A stretch of DNA of 64,000 nt from Asterias rubens (Eukaryota; Echinodermata; Asteroidea; Forcipulatida; Asteriidae), in assembly GCF_902459465.1 (NCBI RefSeq), contig NC_047063.1, positions 11,593,343 through 11,657,342 on the forward strand, given 5' to 3'. A program made the position numbers and the translations under genes. The notes below the pieces were generated by a model that saw nothing but the letters and a program-made list of their open reading frames with translations, searched no databases and was not told the DNA's origin. Of the stretch, positions 22,201-32,934 are shown piece by piece. Position 1 is the first letter of the stretch. Each line of letters starts with the position of its first letter.

Positions 22201-25200
22201 AATCCACCCCTGGTTCTCAGCAGATCAAGAGTGTATGGATGAGAAGAAGCAGAAATTCCGGTTTCACTTTCAAAAACTCTGATAGGTGGAACTAGGTCAG
22301 ACACACTGGTGGAACATTTACCATAAACATATCTGTTGAAAAGACAGAGGCTGGCTACAGACCTAGGGTGGGAAAGAGGTTGTAACGTTGATCCCAACAC
22401 TTCTCCAACAAGATTAACAATTGAAAGGTTATTTATTATAGGTTGGACTTGTTGATGTTGACGTCTGTGGTCCAAGCTGTCCAAGATTAATGGCTGTTGA
22501 GAATCAGAAAGTTGTAAACACTGAGTGGGGATGGACACCACTGAAGTAGGTTCAACAGTTAACTGTATCAGACCTTTATTTGTATGCAAGCAAAGTCAGA
22601 TTCTCAAGAAAGGGCACATCCATAAAACAAACTAAAAATATATAAAGGGCCATCATGGTCATGACTGAGCAAGGGATCACAATACAAGGGCACACTTAAA
22701 CTGTAAACAAAAACACTTTTTATGTCAACAAGTTGGAAACAAGGTGAAGCATAGCGTTTGTAACTTTCCCTAGAAAACTGGACAACACTTGAAAACAACA
22801 TCAAACGGACAAAGACAGCAGAATACAATAAGGAGTGAGACTCAGTACAATGTAATGATTGGCAAATAATATATAATAAATTAAAATAAAACACACAAAA
22901 ACTGTTGAAGGAAAAAAACTTGGTGTATCTCAACAAATGCACTAAATTTCGAAAACTATGGCACTTCAGAGGGAGCCGTTTCTCGCAATGTTTTATACTA
23001 CCAACCTCTCCCATTACTCGTTGCCAAGTTAGGTTTTATGCTAATAATTATTTTGAGGAATTACCAATAGTGTTCACTGCCTTTCAACTGTAACATCAAA
23101 CGGACAAAGACAGGACAATACAAAAGGAGTGAGACTCGGTACAATGTATTGATTGGCAAATAATATATAATAAATTAAAATAAAATATAAACAACTGTTG
23201 AAGAAAAAAAAGGTGAAGCATAGCTTTTGTACCTTTCCCTAAAAAAACTGGGCAATACTTCAAAACAACATAAAACGGACAAAGACAGGACAATACAATA
23301 AGGAGTGAGGCTCGGTACAATGTAATGATTGGCAAATTATATAATGAATTAAAATAACACAAAAAACTAATACATGTAACTAACGATAATAGATTTTTTT
23401 CAGTTTTTAGCATATAAAACCAGACTACTATCTTTTAACCTAATTTCCAGATTGACACAGAATCTATGCAGACAACAATCCTCCAAACTGGAGAGTTGTA
23501 TGTGTTCCTCTCAACCCTGATGTTCTAAATTCATATTTATTCGGCTCGTGTAAATTAACATATGTTTTGCTATCTCTCTACTTTATTTTTGTAAATCAAC
23601 TTTAGGTCCTCACATGGAAATGTCAAAGTCATGTCTGTTGGATCGCTTCTCAATCAGACAGACAGTGCAGTGATATGGAGAGGCCCACGCAAGACACAGC
23701 TTATCAAGAGGTTCTTGAAAGACACATTCTGGGGTAGACTGGACTACCTTTTCTTTGGTGAGTTAATATGGTGGTTCAATTTGAGAAGGAATAATAGTGG
23801 AATGTTATTTGACACTACGGTGTCATGGGATGTGTCGTGGCTGAGCAGTTGAGAGCACCTACTGAAGCTCTGCTGTGTATCTCATCCTCAGTAGAGGGTG
23901 GGTTCGAATCCCAGTCATGACACTAAAGTGTCCTTAAGCAAGACACTTAACCTTTGCTTCGTCCTTCGGATAGAACGGGTATGTGGAAGTGGAATTTATT
24001 TATTTTTTTGGCTATGTTTTCTACTTGTGTTATTTTGTTTTTCTTGCGAGGCGCTGTGTTCATTGTAGAGCACCATAGAAATATTTACTATTGTGGCTGA
24101 GTGGTTAAGAGTACTGAACTCAAGCTTTGCTGTATCTGATCAGCAGAGTGTGGGTTTGAATCCCCAGCCGTGACACTTGTGTCCTTAAGCAAGACACTTA
24201 ACCTTTGCTTCATCCTTCGGATGGGACGTAAAGCTGTAGGTCCCTTGTTTTGTTATAAAAACGATTAATGCACGTAAAAGACCCCAGTACACACTTATCG
24301 CCAAGAGTAGGGGTTCGCCTCGGTGTGTCTTGCAGTGCGATTAACTTCAATATTGAAGGCTGCACTAGAAAGGAAGAAGAAAAAGACAACTGAGCCTGAT
24401 TCATACTGACTTCAATTAAGCCTTGGCCAACGTCCTTTTTTGCACTTCCACCCTGAAAGGATTATTCTCTCGGTATTGCCAGGACTACAACACTGCAATC
24501 AGTTTTAAAATATGGTTTTCAAATTGTAGTTGAAAGACATTTTTCATTTTAAAACAGACACTCCACCAGGAACTAGCGATGAACATCTGACTGTTGTAAA
24601 GGTCCTGAAAAATGTGAATCCAGATGGCGCTATAATCGTTTCCACCTCCCAGATGGTTGCCTTGGCAACTGTGAGGAAAGAGATCACCTTCTGTCGGAAG
24701 ATGGGACTGAAGATTCTTGGTGTCGTTGAGAACATGAGTGGTTTTGTCTGTCCTTGTTGTCAGGTTAGGACTACAAAAAAAATTCTAAATCAGTTGAGCG
24801 TTTTGAATATTGATTTGTTACAGTTTTGTACTGTCAAAAAATAATAATAACCTTATTTATCACACTTTTTACAAAATCGATACAAAGTGCTTAAGAAACA
24901 CAAAAGCAACCAAACACAAAATTGAGTACAAACTACACAAACAATAACAGTGCAATTAACAATAATACAAATTAACAGAACTTAGGATAGAGGTGGGTTT
25001 TTAATTGTGAATTGATAGAGCTCAGGGAATTGACTTATCAAACAGATTGAGGACGACGGTTCCAGCATTTTGGCCCAGTTGCTGCAGAGCTTTAGAGCTT
25101 ACGTTTCAACGTGATCAGTGGAAGAAGCTGTAACTTTTTGAAACAACCTTTTTTTGTAAAAAAAATCTAACTTTGGGTTTTTTGTTTTTTTTATTGTGCA

Positions 25201-26908
25201 GGAAGAGACAGATTTGTTCCCAGCTGGTTGTGTAGAAGAACTTGCCCAAGAATTCCAGCTGAAGTACCTGGGCAGAATACCAATGGACCCTGTAAGTCAC
25301 ACAACATGTTTATTGTTATATTACTTGTTGTAACTAATCTCCTGACGACGACTACAGCAAGCTGCTCGAAACGTTGAGACCAATTTAGAACTCACTCCCC
25401 GGTAGTGCAGATAGTGAGCTAAAGTAGTAGTTCCAGCAGCCCAGGTAGTAGTTAAAAAGCAGGACAGTTCTTTACAGAACTGAGAAATCTTTAGAAGTCC
25501 ACAAATATACTCTGCGGTAGTAGAATATACGGTGGCACGGTTGGCTTGTGCGTAAAGCGCTCACCTCTCACCAAGGTGACCCCGGTTCGATTCCCGGTCG
25601 AGGCCATATGTGAGTTGTGCGTTGGCTCTCTGCTGTGCCACGTGGGTTTTCCAGACTATCTGGTTTTCCTCCCTCAGGAAAAAATCAAACACTTTCGATC
25701 TTGGCTGTGCTCCGTGGTCATAATGGGTTGATGTGGCTGGCAGCTGAATGCGCCCTTGCATGCCTGCTTCTCGAACACGTTGTAGCCGCGTCCTTCGCAA
25801 TTCAGCTCTAGCTGCGAGTGAGGACGATTAGCTCAGTTCACTAAAGAACAACATCAACTGGCAAGTGTAGATACACACATGGTGTTGCGGCAAACCTCAC
25901 CATGCAATACCTCAAGTCCCATAAAGAGCAACATCAACTGGCAAGTGTAGATACACACATGGTGTTACGGCAAACCTCACCATGCAATGCCTCAAGTCCC
26001 ATAAAGAGCAACATCAACTGGCAAGTGTAGATACACACATGGTGTTACGGCAAACCTCACCATGCAATGCCTCAAGTCCCATAAAGAGCAACATCAACTG
26101 GCAAGTGTAGATACACACATGGTGTTACGGCAAACCTCACCATGCAATACCTCAAGTCCCATAAAGAGCAACATCAACTGGCAAGTGTAGATACACACAT
26201 GGTGTTACGGCAAACCTCACCATGCAATACCTCAAGTCCCATAAAGAGCAACATCAACTGGCAAGTGTAGATACACACATGGTGTTACGGCAAACCTCAC
26301 CATGCAATGCCTCAAGTCCCATAAAGAGCAACATCAACTGGCAAATGTAGATACACACATGGTGTTACGGCAAACCTCACCATGCAATACCTCAAGTCCC
26401 ATAAAGAACAACATCAACTGGCAAGTGTAGATACACACATGGTGTTGCGGCAAACCTCACCATGCAATACCTCAAGTCCCATAAAGAGCAACATCAACTG
26501 GCAAGTGTAGATACACACATGGTGTTGCGGCAAACCTCACCAAGCAATGCCTCAAGTCCCATAAAGAGCAACATCAACTGGCAAGTGTAGATACACACAT
26601 GGTGTTACGGCAAACCTCACCATGCAATACCTCAAGTCCCATAAAGAGCAACATCAACTGGCAAGTGTAGATACACACATGGTGTTACGGCAAACCTCAC
26701 CATGCAATGCCTCAAGTCCCATGTACCATCTTCATCTTTCCTGTTGTCAATATCTTCTTATATTTCACCTTTCTTTCTCACCCTGTGGCAGACGTGGACA
26801 TCGTGCTGTGAGGCTGGACAAAGTCTCCTTGAAGAGCACCCAGACTCCTCAACTTCAAAGGCACTGATGGAGCTGGCCAATACACTGAAGAAATGTCTGC
26901 AGAGTTGA
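19201..26908 (+). CDS. NUBP1/Nbp35-family cytosolic Fe-S cluster assembly P-loop ATPase, complete, 9 exons
   Basis: Exons 19201-19257, 20057-20120, 20560-20643, 21410-21474, 22442-22545, 23606-23757, 24558-24763, 25202-25291 and 26792-26908 give 939 nt, 312 aa. Visible landmarks are an N-terminal four-cysteine motif (C15, then [10 protein letters not shown]), a deviant Walker [48 protein letters not shown] with the bridging CxxC, and IPMDP. This is the MRP/Nbp35 ATPase family; the N-terminal cysteines are typical of NUBP1 and absent from NUBP2. NUBP1-NUBP2 complexes assemble 4Fe-4S clusters for cytosolic and nuclear proteins. Odd points: the usual TTPQEV is STSQMV, the Gly-rich TTGGAE before the last segment is replaced by AGCVEE, and intron 3 uses a GC donor (AG|GCAAGT) inside the P-loop. 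It may be a diverged paralogue, not the NUBP1 orthologue itself. Confidence 0.9.
19543..19678. mobile_element. Hairpin MITE family M, second intact copy
   Basis: Arms 'ttttccgtatggcgccacta' and 'cggtggcgccatacggaaac' around about 70 bp, in NUBP intron 1. The spacer reads as the reverse complement of the copy at 18445-18578, so the two copies sit in opposite orientation on either side of the divergent promoter. Confidence 0.85.
19728..19925. mobile_element. Repeat family P, copy 1
   Basis: Contains inverted segments 'tctgaaaagagccggtgtgg' and 'accacaccggctcttttcag', then 'caacactcccacaaaagaga'. The same arrangement recurs at 42380-42555. It lies in NUBP intron 1; an ORF across it is not an exon. 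Confidence 0.65.
20180..20516. mobile_element. MITE family B, long or composite copy
   Basis: Right end 'acccatgaaattgggccc' and interior motifs 'gtggggaattttgtgc' and 'taagcacagaattcggcgct' are family B. The left end is diverged and an insertion of about 160 bp separates the halves. It ends about 40 bp before the acceptor of NUBP exon 3. Confidence 0.6.
20643..20649 (+). promoter_or_regulatory. Non-canonical GC splice donor, NUBP intron 3
   Basis: The exon ends GGAAAAGGAG and the intron starts GCAAGT, with acceptor 'attag' at 21409. No GT near this point keeps the P-loop frame. The rest of the donor (AG|GCAAGT) is a perfect U1 match, as is usual for GC-AG introns. Confidence 0.85.
20705..21022 (+). 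mobile_element. tRNA-derived SINE, 5'-truncated
   Basis: Begins in the tRNA-like B-box region ('ggagtgtgggttggaatccc'), continues through 'gtgacacttgtgtccttgag' and ends 'gcgctatataagaatcgg' followed by (ATT)n. In NUBP intron 3. Confidence 0.75.
21510..21719. mobile_element. MITE family H, copy 2
   Basis: Ends 'tggaccgttccggctttcca' and 'ggccggatcggtccatt' with 'aagctccgcccaccgcg' inside. It starts about 35 bp past the donor of NUBP exon 4. Confidence 0.7.
22087..22207. mobile_element. Palindromic MITE family J
   Basis: About 120 bp with ends GGTGGATTTCACAAAGGTAG and its complement. 'tcctaacttaggactagtcc' repeats inside, so nearly the whole element folds into one hairpin. In NUBP intron 4. 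Confidence 0.85.
22790..23375. repeat. Three diverged direct repeats with an embedded MITE fragment
   Basis: A segment containing 'caaacggacaaagacag', 'aggagtgagactc' and 'gtaatgattggcaaata' occurs at about 22790-22905, 23094-23205 and 23270-23370. Between the first two lies a family A fragment (22921-23087) lacking its first half. All within NUBP intron 5. Confidence 0.7.
23823..24400 (+). mobile_element. Two tRNA-derived SINEs in direct orientation
   Basis: Copies start near 23840 and 24094. Each has a tRNA-like A box (TGGCTGAGTGGTTAAGAG in the second) and B box (GGTTCGAATCC in the first), then the family body 'gacactaaagtgtccttaag' and 'cttaacctttgcttc'. In NUBP intron 6. Confidence 0.8.
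25531..25840 (+). mobile_element. Second type of tRNA-derived SINE
   Basis: Head 'ggttggcttgtgcgtaaagc' with B box CCGGTTCGATTCCCGG is tRNA-like but followed by unrelated body sequence ('ccacgtgggttttccagact'). It sits immediately before the 80-bp minisatellite in NUBP intron 8. Confidence 0.7.
25841..26720. repeat. Minisatellite, 11 copies of an 80-bp unit
   Basis: Eleven consecutive 80-bp units start at 25841, 25921 and every 80 bp to 26641. They differ at only a few sites, such as 'gttgcgg'/'gttacgg' and 'caatac'/'caatgc'. The unit includes 'catggtgttacggcaaacct'. It ends about 70 bp before the acceptor of the last NUBP exon. Confidence 0.97.
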
Positions 26909-27335
26909 CACCAGTCTACTGTGGTTAACCTTCATCATCGATAGAACTCGGAGAGTTGTACTTCGAGGACAATTTAGATAATAGAGATACTAAAAGAGTG
27001 GTGAGGTCTTAAACAGACATTTAAAACCGGCAGGGTTAAGTTCATGCAATAATGGACTGAGTCAAAATTTAGGTAGTTTGTCGCAATTAGACAATTTAGA
27101 CAATTTAAGGGCCAAAAATAGTTTCTTATTGTTTCTTAATCACATAATAGTCTGTAGACCACCTTTGAAGCCAAAGCCAATTCATACCAACTGCTTTAAT
27201 TTCTCAACATTAGTGCTGGGGAAAACAACAATTATTTGGTTATAAAGTTGAGGAATAACTCAAACCACTCTTCAGTCATAAAATATGAGTAAATAGAATT
27301 TATTTTATATATCTGATTGAATAAATGTTTCCAAA
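26909..27335 (+). other. Probable 3' UTR of the NUBP gene with AATAAA at 27320
   Basis: Non-coding AT-rich sequence after the TGA stop. AATAAA at 27320-27325 is the first canonical signal, giving a 3' UTR of about 420-440 bases. Confidence 0.55.
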
Positions 27336-27424
27336 ACAATTAATTCCACCTAAATTACATTATTCTGAATGATTCCATCATTCTGAATGATTCCATCATT
27401 TGGCCTCAATTTGTTTTGAAGCTC

Positions 27425-27799
27425 TTAAAGGCAGTGGACACTATTGGTAATTACTCTAAAATATTTATTAGCATAAAACCTTTCTTGGTGACGAGTAATG
27501 GGGAGAGGTTGATGGTATAAAACATTGTGAGAAACGGCTCCCTCTGAAGTGCCATAGTTTTCGAGAAAGAAGTAATTTTCCACGAATTTGATTTCGAGAC
27601 CTCAGGTTTAGAACTTGAGGTCTCGAAATCAACCATCTAAACGCACACAACTTCGTGTGACAAGGGTTATTTTTCTTTCAATATTCAATGACCGATTGAG
27701 CTAAAATTTTCACAGGTTTGTTATTTTATGCATATGTTGAGATACACCAACTGTGAATGCTAGTCTTTGACAATTACCAATAGTGTCCACTGCCTTTAA
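27425..27799 (-). mobile_element. MITE family A, inverted full copy
   Basis: Runs TTAAAGGCAGTGGACACTAT to 'agtgtccactgcctttaa', with the asymmetric interior reading on the minus strand. It lies about 90 bp after the NUBP poly(A) signal. Confidence 0.9.
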
Positions 27800-28344
27800 G
27801 CCCAAAAATTCCCTACAAACAACAGAACCCTTAATTTGCTCCTTAAACAAAAAATATAATATATAGAGTATTCACATTTTATACTTATGAGACATATAAT
27901 TAAACAATTTAAGTATCATATATATTTGGTGATTGTAGTAATAGGCTACGCAGTGTATAAGGCAGTGTATGAGACAATATTGATGTATTATCAAGCTGGG
28001 AATGTACTATGACATCAAAGACTACTATACCCTAGTATCTGACAAATAACTTTGTTATACCTCGGTAACAAACTGTGAAGTTTGATTGGTCGAGAACCAA
28101 TCATGTGACGCACAACAAATACGCATGTTACATGGCTCGACGAGCCGGGTAACATGAAAAGTGATCACCTTGATCGTTCCCAGCGTTGGTCGATTTCCAG
28201 TTCTGTTTACGGATCAATCGCGGGTTCGAGGGAATGGTTTCTTGTTCGTCTGCTTATTAAACTATAAATAGTCCGTCGTAATAATGTTTGAAGATGACAA
28301 CAGATGACAAAGAGGAATAACAATTATACAAAGGTATAACAAAA

Positions 28345-28474
28345 CAATTGTTGCACGCTGTGACTGGGGTCCACGGGTTTTGTACACCCTCGAGGGAAAA
28401 TGGCACCCTCGGGTGCCATTTTCCCCCTTGAGTGTACAAAACGCCATGGACCCCGTCACAGCGTGCAACAATTG
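28345..28474. repeat. Long hairpin (arms about 62 bp, almost no loop)
   Basis: Starts 'caattgttgcacgctgtgac' and ends 'gtcacagcgtgcaacaattg'. The centre is the palindrome 'ggcaccctcgggtgcc'. A few mismatches separate the arms. No ORF of note. Confidence 0.9.
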
Positions 28475-28479
28475 TATAA

Positions 28480-28935
28480 TGGTCTGATGGTACCCGAACG
28501 CTAGCCAAGGTACCCGAAAGCTAGCCAAGGTACACGGTGTCTTACAGCTAGCTGTTGTATCTTATAGCTACAGCTGTGATACCCTATGTAGCTATGTATG
28601 CACATGACAGCCAGCTTTGGTACCTGACAGCTTGTTGTGGTACCCGACAGCTAGCTGTATGGTACACAACAGCTAGCTGTGGTACCTTATACAATGTAGC
28701 TAGCTGTGATACCCTATGTAGCTATGCACATGACAGCCAGCTTTGGTACCTGACAGCTTGTTGTGGTACCCATCAGCTAGCTGTGGTACCCAACAGCTAG
28801 TTGTGGTAGCTATGGTACCTTATAGCTAGCTGTGATACCTTACATACCCTTAATGTAGCTATGTACATGGCAGCAAGTTCTGGTACCCAACAGCTTGTTG
28901 TGGTAACCGACGGCTAGCTGTGGTACCTGAAAGAT
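28480..28935. repeat. Tandem array of about 20-bp CTAGCTGTGG units
   Basis: About 20 irregular units on the theme 'gacagctagctgtggtaccc', with a higher-order repeat: a block containing 'ctatgtagctatg...cacatgacagccagctttgg' occurs at about 28570-28620 and again at about 28705-28750. Confidence 0.85.
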
Positions 28936-29608
28936 AAAGTAATCTATACATTAACTATTAAGTACATGTACATCACCTCTTATAAATATAGTATGGACAG
29001 GTAAATTGGCGCCTGCTCTTAGTTCTGACAACCCTATGTTCTGACAACCCTATAATCCTAGCTTGTGTTAGGGTTAGAAAAACTACAATAGGGGGATCGG
29101 AATATGGATGTGAAACCAGGTAAATTGATAGATTTGTGCCAAAAAAATGCAATACATCTAACTTGTTCAATTGCAGAGTGAACTAAATATACAAGGTATT
29201 CAATCATTATTGCTGTTCTATATTTAAAAGCTTAGTTGTAAAAGCAAGTACCCATGGTTTGATATTCTACATCGTTACCACTTTACAAGAGACCATAGCC
29301 TCTAGAAACAGCTTGAACCAAATTGCCAATAGCGGCCAGAAACGGCTTGTACCAAAATGCCCAAATAGTATAGTGATGATTAGTCTCTAAAGGGTTAATC
29401 ACCCCCAATGTACATTGACAGTATCAGGCATGCGAGTAAGTATCCATGAAGGAAGTGAAAACTGGGCAAGAAAAGAGAGGAAAAGAAAATATTCCTATAC
29501 TTTTGTACATAGAAAGTGAAGAGAGAAAAAAGAGGGAAAAAAAGAAGAAGAAAAAAAGAGGAAATCAGCTGAAAAGAGGCAGTCTCACATGCCTGCAGTA
29601 TGAAATCA

Positions 29609-29995
29609 TTAAGGGCCCTGGACACTATTGGTAATTGTCAAAGACTAGTCATCTCACTTGGTGTATCTCAATATATGCACAAAATAACAAACCTGTGAAA
29701 ATTTGAGCTTAATTGGTGGTCGAATTTGCGAGATATTAATGAAAGAAAAAACACCCTTGTCACACGAAGTTGTGCGCTTTCAGATGCTTGATTTCGAGAC
29801 CTCAAATTCTAAATCTGAGGTCTCGAAATCAAATTTGTGGAAAACTACTTTTTTTCTTGTAGACTACGTCGCTTCCGAGGGAGCCGTTTCTCACAATGTT
29901 TTATACTATCATCCTCTCCCCATTACTCGTTACCAAGTAAGGTTTTATGCTAATAATTATTTTGAGTAATTACCAACAGTGTCCACTGCCTTTAA
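29609..29995 (+). mobile_element. MITE family A, full copy
   Basis: TTAAGGGCCCTGGACACTAT to 'agtgtccactgcctttaa', 387 bp; the left end is slightly diverged. Confidence 0.88.
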
Positions 29996-30594
29996 GGAAT
30001 ATTACAATAAGACAATGCCTGATTTCATTTGACCAAAGTGTCCTTACAAACATTTACTTAATAAACAGATGCAGGGTTGCTGCCCGAGTTGAGCAGTTTG
30101 ATTGTGGTAAATTTGTGTTGAATGTAAACTGGCCTTACTATGTACGTGTGCTGTAATTTGACAATATGACATTCCATTTTAAAATTTGAAGTCACCAATT
30201 TAGACTATAATTGTTATCATACAACAATAACGTTAGACAAAAACTAACTGATTATAAATATGTGATGCCGATACTTCTACACTGAATATAAAAACAAATT
30301 CTATGTATTTTGAATAAAGCTTCTTAATACTTGAGATTTGAAAGAAACTTATTTGCCATTGCCGTGACCGTTACTCTTTTAAAAAAAGATTGTTCCTCAA
30401 ATTTTTTACTTATTTTGTCACCCCTTCCCCTTACAAGAAAGGGGGTATACATATTTACATTGTTATTCAAAAAGGATCAGTAACAAAATAAAATATAGAA
30501 GTGACTGTTTGACAGTCCTCTTTCTTTCCGACTATAATAATATATAGTGCTCATAGCCGTCAGTCAATAACGCTCAAGCATGTCAAGGCGCTTT

Positions 30595-30930
30595 AACATA
30601 CAATATATTTTCCTGCAAGGTATGCATTTGAATTATAAGACCTACTCCTTCTACATAGCACCATGTAATAGTTCACAAGGTGCTGTGGTGCAATATGCTG
30701 CCAATCAAACAAGGAACACCTTTTTTGATAAGTAAGTGCATGGGGTTGTTTTACTAGCGTTACACAACAAACAGGACCAACTGCTTTACGTCCCATCCGA
30801 AGGACAAAGCATCATGATTAAGTGTCTTGTTTAAGGACACAGGTGTCACGACTGGGACTCAAACCCACACTCTGCTGATCACAAACACCAGAGGAAACCC
30901 AGTGCTTCTAATCGCTAGGCCACTTAATGA
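30595..30930 (-). mobile_element. tRNA-derived SINE, reverse copy
   Basis: The minus strand reads tRNA-like head ('tagcgattagaagcactggg', 'gtgtgggtttgagtccc') then body ('acacttaatcatgatgcttt', 'ggatgggacgtaaagcag'). Confidence 0.75.
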
Positions 30931-31911
30931 TACATTGATACAGGACTTGCAACATTACAAGACAAGTGTTCAGCATCAAAAGTGTTTACCACTAGTTTTC
31001 AACTTTCTAGGAACAGCTGATTTAATTACTATTTATGACTTTTACACCCCAAATTAAAGACTTGAATACAATATTTACATAAAAGTTTGAAAAATGAATG
31101 TTATGTACAACTATTTCTGTGATGTCCCCAACTGTAGATTCTTTATGAATCTAAACTCAACTGAACATTCTTAGCGATTCTACACAAAACTGTAGATTTA
31201 TTACACACTTAAGTGATAGTTCAACTTGAAATGACTGCCTTTCCCAATTGAATGATAACATGACGTTCAAAACACAGCTGAAAAGGTGTTATTTTTTCAG
31301 TTTCCAAAACATTTTCCAGTTAATTAATTTACTTTAGTAAAAACATAACTGTAAACTGATCAAAACATGGTACTCGATAATGTTGCAAACACTAAAAAAT
31401 ATGCTTATAAATTGTGCAAAAAAGAAATGTGACAAACTGCGTTGAACGTTTTTGGAAAATAGTTGAAGTCAGAGAATCGACTCTGAAGTGTAGATTCACT
31501 ACTAAGATGTACTTGCCTTTGGCCCGTACATTCTATCCAGAACTTTCTCGTCCATTCTCCTTAACATAATAAACAAGTGCACACAAGTAAACTATGCAAT
31601 TGCATCATTGTGTATTTCAGATGAAAAGAGTTTTATCTATTTACAGTTCGCTGTAAAATTATCAATGATATTTAAAACATTACCAAGTAGGAAAGTTTTG
31701 TTCGTTCACAGCAGTGCTTTCAGATTTATCACAAAAGAAGTGAGAAAGAATTACTGAAGTTTGTGTTGTGTTGCATAATAATATTGGCAGTGCATACCAG
31801 GCATGATATTTGGTCCTTGGGGGAATAGAGTAGGAACATTTTATCAAGTACAACGGCTAAGCTAATCATATACCCATGATGTGGGCTTTAACCTAATTTT
31901 CGGGCAAATGT

Positions 31912-31942
<31 letters not shown>

Positions 31943-32315
31943 TCAAAGTCTTATATAGCGCACGTATCTACCAAACAAGGTACTCAAGGCGCTGAGTATA
32001 TACAAACTTTCAGAAAGATAGGTAATATTGCAGTGATGAATTCTGAGACCCAATTATTTAGTACCCGATGAGGGTTTACAAGGTGGTACGGCGCATACAG
32101 CAGCCACAACCTGGAACACCGGGGGCGAACCCCTTCTCTACTTTTCGATCAGTGCACTGGGTTCTTTTACATGCGTTACACAACACATGGGACCAACGGC
32201 TTTACGTCCAATCCGAAGGACGAAGCAATAGTTAAGTGTCTTGCTTTAAGGACACAGTGTCATGGCTGGGGATTCGAACCCACGCTCTGCTGATCAGAAA
32301 CACGGCCATGAGACC
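31943..32315 (-). mobile_element. tRNA-derived SINE, reverse copy with AAT tail
   Basis: The head near 32270-32310 (minus strand 'catggccgtg...gtgggttcgaatccccagcc') and body are followed by an (AAT)n run at 31915-31942. Confidence 0.78.
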
Positions 32316-32593
32316 TCCAAAGCGGAGGAGGGGGGGTCCGGGGTCCTTAAAAGTAGTTATCACTATACAACCTGAAACATGTTGGAAACTTTGGACAATT
32401 CACAATTTTTCTGATTTTTCAAGGGCAAAAATATCAGGAATCAGACTTTAGAGGCATAATATCATGCCTGGCATGTTGTGCAACTACCAAGGTCAAACAA
32501 AACCAGCCAGTTACTACCAAAGTTCATCCACCAAAGAAATATAGTGTTTCATCTAGGATGGGAAAAAAAAATTGCCCCTGACAATGGCAGTCC

Positions 32594-32934
32594 AGCCTTT
32601 GCTAACAAAACAGTTGCTGGCAGTGTAAGCACTTTATGTAATCCACCATGTACATAAACTGACAAACCTGAAGAAGTTTGAGATCGATCAGCCATCTGGG
32701 TCAAAAGAAAATGGTGAAAAACGGATTACACATTTTGCTGCATGACAAAAACGTTCACTGAGCGATAAACTCCAAACTTAAAAATGAATTTATTTATTTC
32801 TCATCAAATATGACACTTCAGACAGTATTTCAACAGATGTTTTCTACTATCATCATCATTAGACCATGTAAGTTTTATGCAAGTCTGTGATCGTAGACAA
32901 GTTTTTTCTTACCAATTCTGTAGTGTTCCTTTAA
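32594..32934 (-). mobile_element. MITE family D ending on the APPL1 stop codon
   Basis: Matches the reverse complement of the complete family D copy at 48278-48669 over most of its length ('gctaacaaaacagttgct', 'gagatcgatcagccatctgg', 'taccaattctgtagtgttcc'). Its intact end, CCTTTAA on the plus strand, ends at 32934, where the TTAA overlaps the last base of the APPL1 Ala codon and its TAA stop. The far end has lost its terminal 25-40 bp. Confidence 0.85.
32789..32798 (-). promoter_or_regulatory. APPL1: Candidate APPL1 poly(A) signals inside the family D MITE
   Basis: Two overlapping AATAAA (minus strand) at 32793-32798 and 32789-32794, about 135 bases after the stop codon. They are the nearest canonical signals and lie within MITE sequence. 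Confidence 0.5.

Larger units (their letters stand above)
27336..32788. other. Intergenic interval between convergent NUBP and APPL1
   Basis: No exon found on either strand. It contains family A MITEs (27425-27799 and 29609-29995), a long hairpin (28345-28474), a CTAGCTGTGG tandem array (28480-28935), reverse SINEs (30595-30930 and 31943-32315), an AAT run at 31915 and a family D MITE from about 32594. The remainder is AT-rich and featureless to me. Confidence 0.65.

Noticed and set aside
23452-23530. Possible NUBP exon after 'atttccag'
   Set aside because: Exon 22442-22545 joins directly to 23606-23757 (WTPLK then [12 protein letters not shown]) with the family's usual spacing. Including this segment leads to stops in the required phase.
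25841-26720. CRISPR-like array
   Set aside because: The whole 80-bp unit repeats with no unique spacers; it is a minisatellite in a eukaryotic intron.
29465-29590. Lys/Glu-rich ORF as a coding segment
   Set aside because: It is a purine-rich low-complexity run with no splice context, running into a family A MITE.
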